A stretch of 64,000 nucleotides of DNA from Alkalispirochaeta americana (GTDB lineage: Bacteria; Spirochaetota; Spirochaetia; DSM-27196; Alkalispirochaetaceae). The notes below the pieces were generated by a model. The model did no database searches. It saw only the letters and a list, made by a program, of their open reading frames with translations, and was not told the DNA's origin. Shown piece by piece: positions 51,679 to 59,335 of this stretch (position 1 is its first letter; every line of letters starts with the position of its first letter). Location: assembly GCF_900156105.1 (NCBI RefSeq), contig NZ_FTMS01000005.1, positions 1 through 64,000 on the forward strand. Direction: 5' to 3'. Position numbers and translations under genes: made by a program.

Positions 51679-52452
51679 ATGTTCGGTTTCCTCATAAAGA
51701 AAGCTTTTTTTGATCTCTGGGACAACTTCCTCCCGGTAATGCTCCTGAACCTCGGATTTATCGCCGTGATAGCGCTCCCCATCCTTCTTCCGGCAGCGGT
51801 AGCCCCCTTCGGCCCAGTAGCTGGCATCACCGCCCTGATTATTGGTGTTCTTGTGGTCTTCTGCTACATCGGAGGACTGGCTGGCGTCGCACGGACAATC
51901 GTTGACTACGAAAGCCTGGAGTGGAATTCTTTCTTCTCCCCGTTGCGGCAGTTCCTCCCGGTGACCCTCTCCCTGGGCGCAGCTGTACTCCTCCACTGCG
52001 CACTTCTGCTTGTGGCCATCCCGGTCTACACGGCCTTGGGAAACCTCTTCAGCATTTTTGCCCTGGCCATCCTCTTCTGGATGTCTCTCATCTGGTGGCT
52101 CGCGATTCAGTACGTCTTGCCCGTGCGGGCCAGACTCTCCCGGCAGCCTCTGGCTGTCCTGAAAAAATCATTTATTCTGACCCTGGACAATACTTTTTTT
52201 ACCATCGCCATCGCTCTGGGTGCCGTGGTAATTGCAGTCCTTTCAACCTTTACAGCTTTTCTGCTCCCCGGAGCAGCAGGTATTGCAATCTGGTACCAGG
52301 CAGCACTCAAACTCCGCCTCTACAAGTACGATCACCTGGAAGAGACCGTCGATAAAAAAGCCTCTATCCCCTGGGACGCCCTTCTCTACAAGGACCGGGA
52401 ACGGGTCGGAAAACGAACGCTCCGGGGAATGATCTTTCCCTGGAAAGAATGA
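51679..52452 (+). CDS. six-helix membrane protein of unknown function
   Basis: 257 residues with about six transmembrane helices (LPVMLLNLGFIAVIALPILLPAAVAPF; ITALIIGVLVVFCYIGGLAGVA; FLPVTLSLGAAVLLHCALLLVAIPV; FALAILFWMSLIWWLAIQYVL; FTIAIALGAVVIAVLSTFTAF). The loop LRQFLPV and the C-terminal LRLYKYDHLEETVDKK are hydrophilic. I recognise no family. It is divergent from P83/100 and convergent with the queuosine-precursor transporter. Confidence 0.75.
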   Translation: MFGFLIKKAFFDLWDNFLPVMLLNLGFIAVIALPILLPAAVAPFGPVAGITALIIGVLVVFCYIGGLAGVARTIVDYESLEWNSFFSPLRQFLPVTLSLGAAVLLHCALLLVAIPVYTALGNLFSIFALAILFWMSLIWWLAIQYVLPVRARLSRQPLAVLKKSFILTLDNTFFTIAIALGAVVIAVLSTFTAFLLPGAAGIAIWYQAALKLRLYKYDHLEETVDKKASIPWDALLYKDRERVGKRTLRGMIFPWKE

Positions 52453-52515
52453 TTTCAATCTCCAAAAAAAGAACTCGATGAGCGCGCCGAAAAACCGGCC
52501 GCCCACCGAGAGCTG

Positions 52516-53211
52516 TTACTCGCCTCCCGGGGTGTCCGCCTTTTCCGGCGGCCTCAATCTCAGAGCCAGATACAGGAAGGGCGTGTCCAGAAGCGCCACA
52601 ATGAGCTTGAAGAGATAGGTTGTTATCACAATCTCTACCATAACACCGGCAGGAAAAACTCCCAGAAATGCAATGAGAGTAAAAACGAGACTGTCTATGA
52701 GCTGACTCACACCGGTGCTCAGATTATTTCTGAGCCAAAGCGGACCGGGAAATCGCTTCTTCCAGAACTGAAACGCCCAGATATCGTGGGACTGACTCAC
52801 CAGATAGGCAGCAAGACTGGCAAGCACAATTCGGGGAAGGAGACCAAAGATCGCCACCAGGTGGATCTGCATCTCGTCCGAGGGGGCTGGAGCAAAGAGG
52901 AGCGCCAGCTGCATGAGGACCGTAAAGGCCAGAATGGAAAAAAATCCCACCCAGACGCCTCTGGTAGCACTTTTCTTTCCAAATCGTTCCGACAGGATAT
53001 CCGTAGCGAGAAATGACCCTGCATAGACGATATTTCCCAGGGTCGCTGTCATCCCAAAGAGAATAACCGTCTTGCTGACCTGGAGGTTCGCCGTTATTCC
53101 AGCGATGGCAATCCAGATAAAGAGCCCCTGTTTTCCCCAAAAATACCAAGCCAGGGTGATGAGGCCAAAATTCAACATGAGCATACAGAGCCAAAGTAGT
53201 TCATTCATCAT
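52516..53211 (-). CDS. VUT-family queuosine precursor transporter
   Basis: 231 residues from ATG 53211, which overlaps the previous gene's stop (ATGA). The VUT/YhhQ pattern is clear: SKTVILFGMTATLGNIVYAGSFLATDILSERFGKK and NLSTGVSQLIDSLVFTLIAFLG, with about six helices. The family imports queuosine precursors such as 7-cyano-7-deazaguanine. With queG in the same window, this supports salvage of queuosine. The open frame to 53217 begins at a TTG and is less likely. Confidence 0.88.
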   Translation of the reverse strand: MMNELLWLCMLMLNFGLITLAWYFWGKQGLFIWIAIAGITANLQVSKTVILFGMTATLGNIVYAGSFLATDILSERFGKKSATRGVWVGFFSILAFTVLMQLALLFAPAPSDEMQIHLVAIFGLLPRIVLASLAAYLVSQSHDIWAFQFWKKRFPGPLWLRNNLSTGVSQLIDSLVFTLIAFLGVFPAGVMVEIVITTYLFKLIVALLDTPFLYLALRLRPPEKADTPGGE

Positions 53212-54413
53212 GGGCAAGAGATTCCTTTCGTATCGAACTTTTCTCGGGGTTCCTTTTTCCCTGTACCAGCGGATTCTGCTCCGGGGGGCGCATCAGGGAA
53301 CGTAAGGGGTCTCCTATTATCAGTAAGGCGCTGGGCAAGAAAGATTTTGTCCAGACCAAGATCATTCACAAGACCCCGTAGCGCCTGTTCGCTGATCAAG
53401 TTGCGTTCTGCAAAAAGGTATACCAGCGCACGTTCGGCCAGACAGGGCACGAGCAGGGCATTCCTGCACAACTGGTCCCGCTCGGTCTCTTCCCGGTGAT
53501 GCTGGTAAATCCATTGACCCAGCGCGGAACTGTTTGGATCCTGGTGGAGGAGCATCAGCTCCTCCCGAAGCGGTCCGGGAGCACCTGCAGCAGCCCGCTC
53601 ACCCAGAGGCTTCAGGATAAGGTAGGTGTATTCCTTGCCGGGGAGGACATGGTGCGCACCGCAACGGGTCTCATAGTTCGGCTCGAGCCCATCGTCATGC
53701 GTTTGGTCTCCACCCACAATGATCAGCGGATCAAAATAAAGAGCCGGGCACTCCACCCCTCTTCGCAGATAATAGCGATAGGTATAACTGGAATCTTCCA
53801 GGCACGATGGATGCTCACAATAGGCCGTGAGAGGGAAGACATCCTGAGCGGCATCCAGCAGAAGCCCCGCCGTATCGTTAAAGAGGGCGTTGCGAAAGTT
53901 AAGAATCAGGGTGGGCAAGATAAAGACCAGCCCGCGCTCCACCGTAAGCCGTCGAATAGCGTAGGCAATACGTTCATCATAGAACGATGCTTCATCAAGT
54001 ATCCAGGTTCCCGTCTCGGGATGATCATCTACAATTTGCTCCAGTTCGTAGGAGGTAGCAATGTCGGCGATGGCTGCTCCCAGCTTTTCGCATCCTCCCC
54101 GGTAGCTCAGAACATCCTCAGGAGCTTCAGCAAAACGGCGCTTGTCCAGACGAGATCGAAGAAAGAAGACGTTGCGAAGATCCGCCTCTGATCCCTGAAG
54201 CTGTGTGAGGGTCCGGACAGAATCGCTTTTCTTCAAGACCACCCGGGAATCGCGCCAGACCTGGGCAGCGAAGCCGGTCTTGCCTGACCCCATGGGGCCC
54301 ACCACCAGAATCACGCGCCCTGGCCGACGAAAATCGAAGTGATTGATCGGATGGTGCACGTGAAGCTTTGGCAATCCCAAGGTCTCGAAGAAAGAACGGT
54401 AGTTTGAATCCAT
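53208..54413 (-). CDS. divergent thymidine kinase-like (TK1-fold) protein
   Basis: 401 residues, about twice a normal TK1. The P-loop GPMGSGKT (39-46) and DEASF (about 140-144) correspond to the TK1 P-loop and the DEAQF catalytic Glu region. Beyond them, FILPTLILNFRNALFNDTAGLLLDAAQDVF, a CEHPSC ... CGAHH cysteine/histidine set and EPNYETRCGAHH mimic the TK1 lasso and zinc region. Insertions around these parts and about 140 extra C-terminal residues are unusual. Kinase activity is inferred. It is the fifth gene of the cluster. Confidence 0.65.
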   Translation of the reverse strand: MDSNYRSFFETLGLPKLHVHHPINHFDFRRPGRVILVVGPMGSGKTGFAAQVWRDSRVVLKKSDSVRTLTQLQGSEADLRNVFFLRSRLDKRRFAEAPEDVLSYRGGCEKLGAAIADIATSYELEQIVDDHPETGTWILDEASFYDERIAYAIRRLTVERGLVFILPTLILNFRNALFNDTAGLLLDAAQDVFPLTAYCEHPSCLEDSSYTYRYYLRRGVECPALYFDPLIIVGGDQTHDDGLEPNYETRCGAHHVLPGKEYTYLILKPLGERAAAGAPGPLREELMLLHQDPNSSALGQWIYQHHREETERDQLCRNALLVPCLAERALVYLFAERNLISEQALRGLVNDLGLDKIFLAQRLTDNRRPLTFPDAPPGAESAGTGKKEPREKFDTKGISCP

Positions 54414-54424
54414 TACTTTTGTGC

Positions 54425-55147
54425 CTAATTGTGCCGGGGATCGAGAACAGGGTTTTTCAGGAGGCCGATCCCTTCGATCTCCACCTCGATCACATCATTG
54501 TGTATAAGAGGGCCTACCCCCGCAGGAGTGCCCGTGAGGATGATATCACCCTCACGAAGCGTGAAATTTCGTGAGACGAAGGAGATTATTTCAGCAATGG
54601 GTGTAATCATCTGGGCTGTGGACCCTCTTTGCACCACACGGCCGTTGCACCGCGTCACTATCTCAAGGTCCTGGGGGTTCGGGATATCGCGGGAAGAAAC
54701 AATCCGGGGCCCCAGGGGCAGAAAGGTGTCGAAAGACTTGCCCCGGAACCACCCTGAACGATCTCCATTTTGAAGATTGCGCTGGGACACGTCATTCGCG
54801 CAGGTGAATCCGAAGATATACTCCCCGGCCCTGGCCGGAGAAATATCAAAACCGTCCCGACCAATTATGATCGCCAGCTCTCCCTCGTAATCGGTCCGTT
54901 CCTCCTCGAAGGAATAGTCATCCAGAATCAAGGGCAGACGGATTGCCTCGTGAGGACCAATAATGGATGAGGGCAACTTGGGAAAGAGAACCGGCTCGGG
55001 GGGCTCATCGGTTCCAAAGCCGCGAACCTTGACCGAGAGGCTTTCCTGAATATGCTCACGGTAGTTCAGACCCAAGGCGATGACCTTCTCGGGTTGAACG
55101 GCATATGTTCCCCCTCCTGCGCAGGGAAGATTCAGAACCTTCTTCAT
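54425..55147 (-). CDS. fumarylacetoacetate hydrolase family protein
   Basis: 240 residues of the FAH fold. The substrate/metal region GLNYREHIQES, DYEGELAIIIGRDGFDI and GFTCANDVSQRNLQ are typical, with acidic ligands in the EGEL segment. Family members act on acylpyruvates, oxaloacetate or catechol-derived diketones; the substrate here cannot be told. Start ATG overlaps the previous stop (ATGA), so it is coupled to the SanA-like gene. Confidence 0.9.
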   Translation of the reverse strand: MKKVLNLPCAGGGTYAVQPEKVIALGLNYREHIQESLSVKVRGFGTDEPPEPVLFPKLPSSIIGPHEAIRLPLILDDYSFEEERTDYEGELAIIIGRDGFDISPARAGEYIFGFTCANDVSQRNLQNGDRSGWFRGKSFDTFLPLGPRIVSSRDIPNPQDLEIVTRCNGRVVQRGSTAQMITPIAEIISFVSRNFTLREGDIILTGTPAGVGPLIHNDVIEVEIEGIGLLKNPVLDPRHN

Positions 55148-55836
55148 GAGGCGGATTCTACGTCAAAAAACGGGGAAAACTCAATGGGAAAACTGCCCTT
55201 CGGCTTTCCGGGCTCGGTCCTGAAGAGATACACATCAAGCACTGCCTGAACCCTGGCAAGATATTCTCTCAAACGCACGTAGACGTGAAGAACCCCGGTG
55301 GCATCCTCGGCAGCAAGACCGATCGCATCGACTCCACGATGAGCCGCGATGAAGAGCGCTCGCTCAACGTGAAAGGGCTGGGAGACAATCACAAACCGCT
55401 CCTGCCCGAAGACCTGTTGCATTCGCCACACCGAATCAAGGGTGCGAAGCCCTGCATAATCCAGGACAATCACCGATGAGGCCACACCAGCCTCGCGCAA
55501 CGCGTTATACATGCTCAGTGGTTCGTTATAGCCAACGCTCGAATTGTCTCCGCTGGCGACGATAGCAAGAACTTTTCCCGTCTCGTAGGCCTTGGCAACA
55601 GCCTGAATCCGGTGGTGAAAAAACTGGTTTGGCGCCCCTGATCGGGTGTATCGGCTTGTCCCCAGAAGCAGAATAACCGAGTCGGCCGGGAGATCCCGGG
55701 GGTCAGTGAGAATCTTCCCCTCTGCAGCGTGCTTCACCACGGCGTGAGAAAAAAAGACCACCAGGAGCACAAAGAGCACTCCCAGCCGCACCACCCTCCA
55801 GACGGTGGAGAGGAGAGATATCAGACGGTGCGACAT
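55144..55836 (-). CDS. sanA: SanA/YdcF-like DUF218 membrane protein
   Basis: 230 residues. One N-terminal helix (LGVLFVLLVVFFSHAVV) and a DUF218 domain with the family runs DSVILLLGTSRYTRSGAPNQFFHHRIQAVAKAYETGK, IVASGDNSSVGYNEPLSMYNALREAGV, LDYAGLRTLDSV and VSQPFHVERALFIAAHRGV. SanA-type proteins affect outer-envelope barrier function in other bacteria; whether that holds in a spirochaete is unknown. It lies seven bases after the HEAT protein gene. Confidence 0.83.
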   Translation of the reverse strand: MSHRLISLLSTVWRVVRLGVLFVLLVVFFSHAVVKHAAEGKILTDPRDLPADSVILLLGTSRYTRSGAPNQFFHHRIQAVAKAYETGKVLAIVASGDNSSVGYNEPLSMYNALREAGVASSVIVLDYAGLRTLDSVWRMQQVFGQERFVIVSQPFHVERALFIAAHRGVDAIGLAAEDATGVLHVYVRLREYLARVQAVLDVYLFRTEPGKPKGSFPIEFSPFFDVESAS

Positions 55837-55843
55837 GGCTTGA

Positions 55844-56545
55844 TCAGCGACCGTGATCCCTCATGTTCACGATAGCATCGACAGCCCGCATTCGCACTGT
55901 CCGTATGTACGGGCTTGAAGCTGTCTCGATCAGCGCGTTAAGGACTTCGGGATCGGCCAACCCGCCGTTTGCGTCGGAGAGACGCTCCAGAGAAATAATG
56001 ATCGAGTAGGCCAGGTTGTTGTCAGGCGTGGCCCGGGCATTTTCCCGCAACAGGGTGTGGACCAGATAATCCGATACCTCTCTGTTGTCGTTTAGCCCGA
56101 TTGAACCCAAGGCGTAGGCAGCTTCAGCAAGGACCACCACCTCGGGATCATCACGAAGGACACGGAGAAGGGTGTTTTTTGCCCGCTCTCCCCCGACCTG
56201 GCCCAGAAGCTCCGTGGCCTCACGACGGATCAAGGGGAAATTGTTCACGATTGATCCCTGGGAGCGCACCTGTCGGGAAACACCCTCGGAGGCAAGCGCC
56301 TCCAGCACCACATACACTCCGTCAGAGGCGGCCCCCTGCTCGACCATGGCCCGTATGCTCCGAAGCGCCAGACGCTTCATTTCGGGATCCGTTCCAAGAG
56401 CCTGGCTCCGAAGAATCTGAAGCTCGATATCCTGACTCAGGAAGAGATCCTCAATTGTTCTACTCGGAGCACCTTCCTGTTCCTCCGCAATAATCCAAAG
56501 AGGCGCCATCAGCAACAGACCAAGCAACAGATATTTCATTTTCAT
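55844..56545 (-). CDS. HEAT-repeat protein with signal peptide
   Basis: 233 residues from ATG 56545, which has GAGGG six bases upstream. Signal peptide MKMKYLLLGLLLMAPLWIIA. The mature part is a chain of helical repeats (LRSQALGTDPEMKRLALRSIRAMVEQG; LGQVGGERAKNTLLRVLRDDPEVVVLAEAAYALGSIG; later ones to the end) of the HEAT/PBS-lyase type, which bind proteins. A TATAGT hexamer (56573-56578) 27 bases upstream would allow its own transcription. Confidence 0.8.
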   Translation of the reverse strand: MKMKYLLLGLLLMAPLWIIAEEQEGAPSRTIEDLFLSQDIELQILRSQALGTDPEMKRLALRSIRAMVEQGAASDGVYVVLEALASEGVSRQVRSQGSIVNNFPLIRREATELLGQVGGERAKNTLLRVLRDDPEVVVLAEAAYALGSIGLNDNREVSDYLVHTLLRENARATPDNNLAYSIIISLERLSDANGGLADPEVLNALIETASSPYIRTVRMRAVDAIVNMRDHGR

Positions 56546-56580
56546 TGTGTCCCTCACATCTCCCTGAAGCGAACTATACC

Positions 56581-57291
56581 CTAAAAGGTATCGATCTTCC
56601 ACACATTATTTACATTTCTCAACAGGTACAGCACGTAAGGCCGTTCGTTGATAACCATTATCGCTTCCACCACGTCTTCACTCAGAAAGACCAGATCATC
56701 CAGCCGGGCATTGGCCCTGCTGGGAACCACAACGTAGGAAAAGTAATCTTCCAGGGATCTCAAGACGATGTTGTTCCGAACCAGGACGGAACTTTGCGAG
56801 CTCTGGTGAAGCGTTTCAGGATCCGAGTAGACCCGGCTATACCGCTCGGTGAGCCTATTCTTCCAGGCCGGGAAATCGCGTCGCCGGATGATCTCGTTCA
56901 ACTCGAGGATCGTTTCCTCCACTTCCAGAAAGGTCCTGTCGTAGACAGCTTCCGATATTTGGGGAGGCTCGGGCTCCGGTTCTGGTTCAGGCTCCGGTTC
57001 AGGCTCGGGCTCGGGTTCTGGTTCAGGCTCGGGTTCTGGTTCAGGCTCGGGTTCTGGTTCAGGCTCGGGTTCTGGTTCAGGCTCGGGTTCTGGTTCAGGC
57101 TCGGGTTCTGGTTCTGGTTCAGGCTCGGGTTCTGGTTCAGGCTCGATCTCAGGCCGGAGATCCTCTTGAGGATCGGGGAAACCCGGCTCCTCCTCAAGAT
57201 CGACCGAGGCGCATCCCCCCAGGACCCCCAGGGCAAAAAGGGAAGCCGCCGCGAGGAAAAGAAGAAAAAATCGCCCCTTGCAGTCTTTCAT
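56581..57291 (-). CDS. lipoprotein with a long Glu-Pro repeat
   Basis: 236 residues. The signal sequence ends in lipobox G-G-C (Cys about 27). About 20 acidic residues are followed by about 30 consecutive Glu-Pro pairs, an extended rod, then a 115-residue C-terminal domain ([32 protein letters not shown] ... [20 protein letters not shown]) that may be an NTF2-like fold. It is the first gene of a six-gene minus-strand cluster. The EP rod probably spans the periplasm or cell wall. The start has no Shine-Dalgarno sequence. Confidence 0.8.
   Translation of the reverse strand: MKDCKGRFFLLFLAAASLFALGVLGGCASVDLEEEPGFPDPQEDLRPEIEPEPEPEPEPEPEPEPEPEPEPEPEPEPEPEPEPEPEPEPEPEPEPEPEPEPEPEPEPEPPQISEAVYDRTFLEVEETILELNEIIRRRDFPAWKNRLTERYSRVYSDPETLHQSSQSSVLVRNNIVLRSLEDYFSYVVVPSRANARLDDLVFLSEDVVEAIMVINERPYVLYLLRNVNNVWKIDTF
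56966..57144. repeat. Glu-Pro codon repeat with 18-bp unit
   Basis: About 180 bases made of 6- and 18-bp repeats; TCTGGTTCAGGCTCGGGT (plus strand) recurs several times in tandem between about 57015 and 57135. All unit lengths are multiples of six, so copy changes keep the reading frame. Confidence 0.9.
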
Positions 57292-57297
57292 GAGGTT

Positions 57298-57327
57298 AGT
57301 GTAGCCGGGTCACGAGAGAAGTGTCAA
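57298..57327 (-). promoter_or_regulatory. promoter of the Glu-Pro lipoprotein gene, predicted leaderless
   Basis: On the minus strand a perfect TTGACA (57327-57322) is 18 bases before TACACT (57303-57298), which ends six bases before the ATG (57291-57289). The spacing equals that of the PBP1A promoter. No ribosome site is present. Confidence 0.55.
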
Positions 57328-57355
57328 TTTTATTGTGTCTCTGCAGGGTTTATTG

Positions 57356-57384
57356 TTGCCCTGAGTCCGCTCTCTCCGTACAAT
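57356..57384 (+). promoter_or_regulatory. promoter of the 640-residue unknown gene
   Basis: TTGCCC (57356-57361) and TACAAT (57379-57384) are 17 bases apart. AAGGAAG follows and precedes the ATG at 57412 at normal distance, so this transcript has a leader, unlike its divergent neighbour. Confidence 0.55.
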
Positions 57385-57411
57385 GCACTCTGGAGAAAAA
57401 AGGAAGCAATC

Positions 57412-59334
57412 ATGGCCACTGTCCGGGACGTCCAGAAAATCATACACCGCTATGCTCGACACATACGGGGTCCGCGCTTTTCCCTGCTGGCGCTGATGGA
57501 GTACATCCCTTCCTTCGTGCGCCGTTACCAGGATGACCATCCGGAGCTTGAGCTCCTGCTGGGTCCGGACTCGCAGGATCTGCTCTTGGGTCATCTGGAC
57601 CAGTTGGAGCAGGCAGGGATAATCGAGTTGACTCGAGAAACTCCTTCGACCCCTCCCTCCTCCATATACTACAATACCTTTTACACGGCCGAGATCCAGC
57701 GATGGTACACTCGCATGAATGACGACAAGAGTTTGTCTTTCCCGACCGAGGAGGACATTCCCGTCCCCATTCCTTCTCACATTATTCAAACCGTGGCGGT
57801 GGCGGAAAATCTGATGCACTGGATTGAGGCGGAGGAAGAAGAACCAGGGCAGATTCTGCGCCTCCGCTTTCCCGACGGGGTCAATCCCTTGATTACCACG
57901 GTCCGCTCCCTCCGGGAGCAGATGCTTCCCCTGGTCCTGGCAAAGATCAGAGACTACCTGCGCAGCGACAACACAGCCAGCTTTATGGAGACCAAGCTGC
58001 GGGCAATCTTCCGGAACCGGGAGATGCTCGTCCGCGATGAGATAGAGACGGCCCAGATTCGCCCGAACGAGGCCCTGCAGTCGATCTTGAAACCAAATGA
58101 TTTTCAGTTTCACTTCTGGACCCAAATGTCCAGCATGATTATCAAGGAATACGCTCAAAAAGGGGAAAAGCTGGACCGGGAGCACTCCTTTTGTCAGGCA
58201 GCCTACTTGCTGGGCTACTACGTGGTTCACCACAAGACCTCTGTGCAGAAGGATCAACAACGGGAAGAGGCCCGCAAAATTCTCCGGGGCCATCTGCAAA
58301 AACCGCCCTACGTCTTCGAGCTTCATGATCTCTACATGCTCACCGACGATCGCGGTGTCCTTTTGACCAAAAAGATTGCCCGATCCGACATCGAAACCTG
58401 GATACAGGAGATGCTGAAACGTCCTTCCGAGCAGGAAATATCCGAACTTGTCTCGTTTGACACTCCCGAGAAAAAGGGCCTCATCATCCACTCAGGCCAA
58501 TATGTACCGCTCTTGCTCCGCCTCATCCAATCAGCAGCACCAGTGCTACGCCGCTCCCTGACGCACAGAATGCTGACCGAGTTGCAGGATGACCAACGGG
58601 AAGACTGGCATAAAGACGACGCCGCTTTCGAGTTTGAACTCCTGGAGCAGGTTCGCCGGGAGTTCCCCCTGCTCTACGGCCTGGCCTCGTTTAAGACGCT
58701 TTTTCTGGTCCTGGATGGCCAGGATCTTCCCCAGCACGAAAAAACCCCCGCCATGGCCATGATAGATCGCTCAAAGCACTCTCTCCGCAGCTGGTCCTCA
58801 ATCCTGAAGATTACTCGGGAGGAGGTCTTTCGGGACGCCCGGATACAACTCCCCTTCTGGATGGTGATCCCTGTCCTGGGCAGTCTGATCCGACTCTTCC
58901 GGGCAATGTTCTCCTCCTCCGGAGCCGATAAAAAGACGCAAAACAAGGCAAAACCAAAGGAAAAGAACCCACCCCGACCAACCAGCAGCCGTGGCAGGAA
59001 GCAGCATTTCCAGGCGCAGATCGAAGATTTACAATCCCGCTACCTCTCCCCCGGACAAAGCCCCCAGGATCGACTCGACCAGCTGAGACAATCCTGGAAT
59101 CCCCTGATCGATCCCACAGCCCACGAGAATCTTGTCCAGGATGTGAACACCCTTTGCCGTGACATTCTGCGCCGTCGACGGTACGACCGCTCACTTCAGC
59201 CGCCCTCACCCGAACACATCAGGGATCTTGCCCGGAAGATCGCGGCCTCCAGCTCCTTCGAGCGCATCAAGCGCCAAAAAGATCTTCAGACCTATCTCGA
59301 ACTCTACATGCTCACCTTACTCAAGAAGGTGTAA
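57412..59334 (+). CDS. large protein of unknown function, probably spirochaete-specific
   Basis: 640 residues from ATG 57412, chosen for its AAGGAAG ribosome site; the open frame extends far upstream through the EP gene's antisense and is an artefact of it. The protein is mostly alpha-helical and charged, opening MATVRDVQKIIHRYARHIRG. One hydrophobic segment lies near residue 481-501 (LPFWMVIPVLGSLIRLFRAMF), followed by a Lys/Pro-rich linker (KTQNKAKPKEKNPPRP) and a helical tail. I recognise no domain. It ends one base before the converging phosphatase gene. Confidence 0.75.
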   Translation: MATVRDVQKIIHRYARHIRGPRFSLLALMEYIPSFVRRYQDDHPELELLLGPDSQDLLLGHLDQLEQAGIIELTRETPSTPPSSIYYNTFYTAEIQRWYTRMNDDKSLSFPTEEDIPVPIPSHIIQTVAVAENLMHWIEAEEEEPGQILRLRFPDGVNPLITTVRSLREQMLPLVLAKIRDYLRSDNTASFMETKLRAIFRNREMLVRDEIETAQIRPNEALQSILKPNDFQFHFWTQMSSMIIKEYAQKGEKLDREHSFCQAAYLLGYYVVHHKTSVQKDQQREEARKILRGHLQKPPYVFELHDLYMLTDDRGVLLTKKIARSDIETWIQEMLKRPSEQEISELVSFDTPEKKGLIIHSGQYVPLLLRLIQSAAPVLRRSLTHRMLTELQDDQREDWHKDDAAFEFELLEQVRREFPLLYGLASFKTLFLVLDGQDLPQHEKTPAMAMIDRSKHSLRSWSSILKITREEVFRDARIQLPFWMVIPVLGSLIRLFRAMFSSSGADKKTQNKAKPKEKNPPRPTSSRGRKQHFQAQIEDLQSRYLSPGQSPQDRLDQLRQSWNPLIDPTAHENLVQDVNTLCRDILRRRRYDRSLQPPSPEHIRDLARKIAASSSFERIKRQKDLQTYLELYMLTLLKKV

Positions 59335-59335
59335 T

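Noticed and set aside
56966-57144. CRISPR-like array
   Set aside because: The repeats are contiguous without spacers and encode Glu-Pro in frame.
56545-57411. 5' extension of the 640-residue gene
   Set aside because: It would translate the antisense of the Glu-Pro repeat; ATG 57412 has a promoter and ribosome site directly upstream.
57310-58491. 393-residue minus-strand open frame
   Set aside because: Antisense of the 640-residue plus-strand gene, which has a promoter, ribosome site and coherent helical protein.
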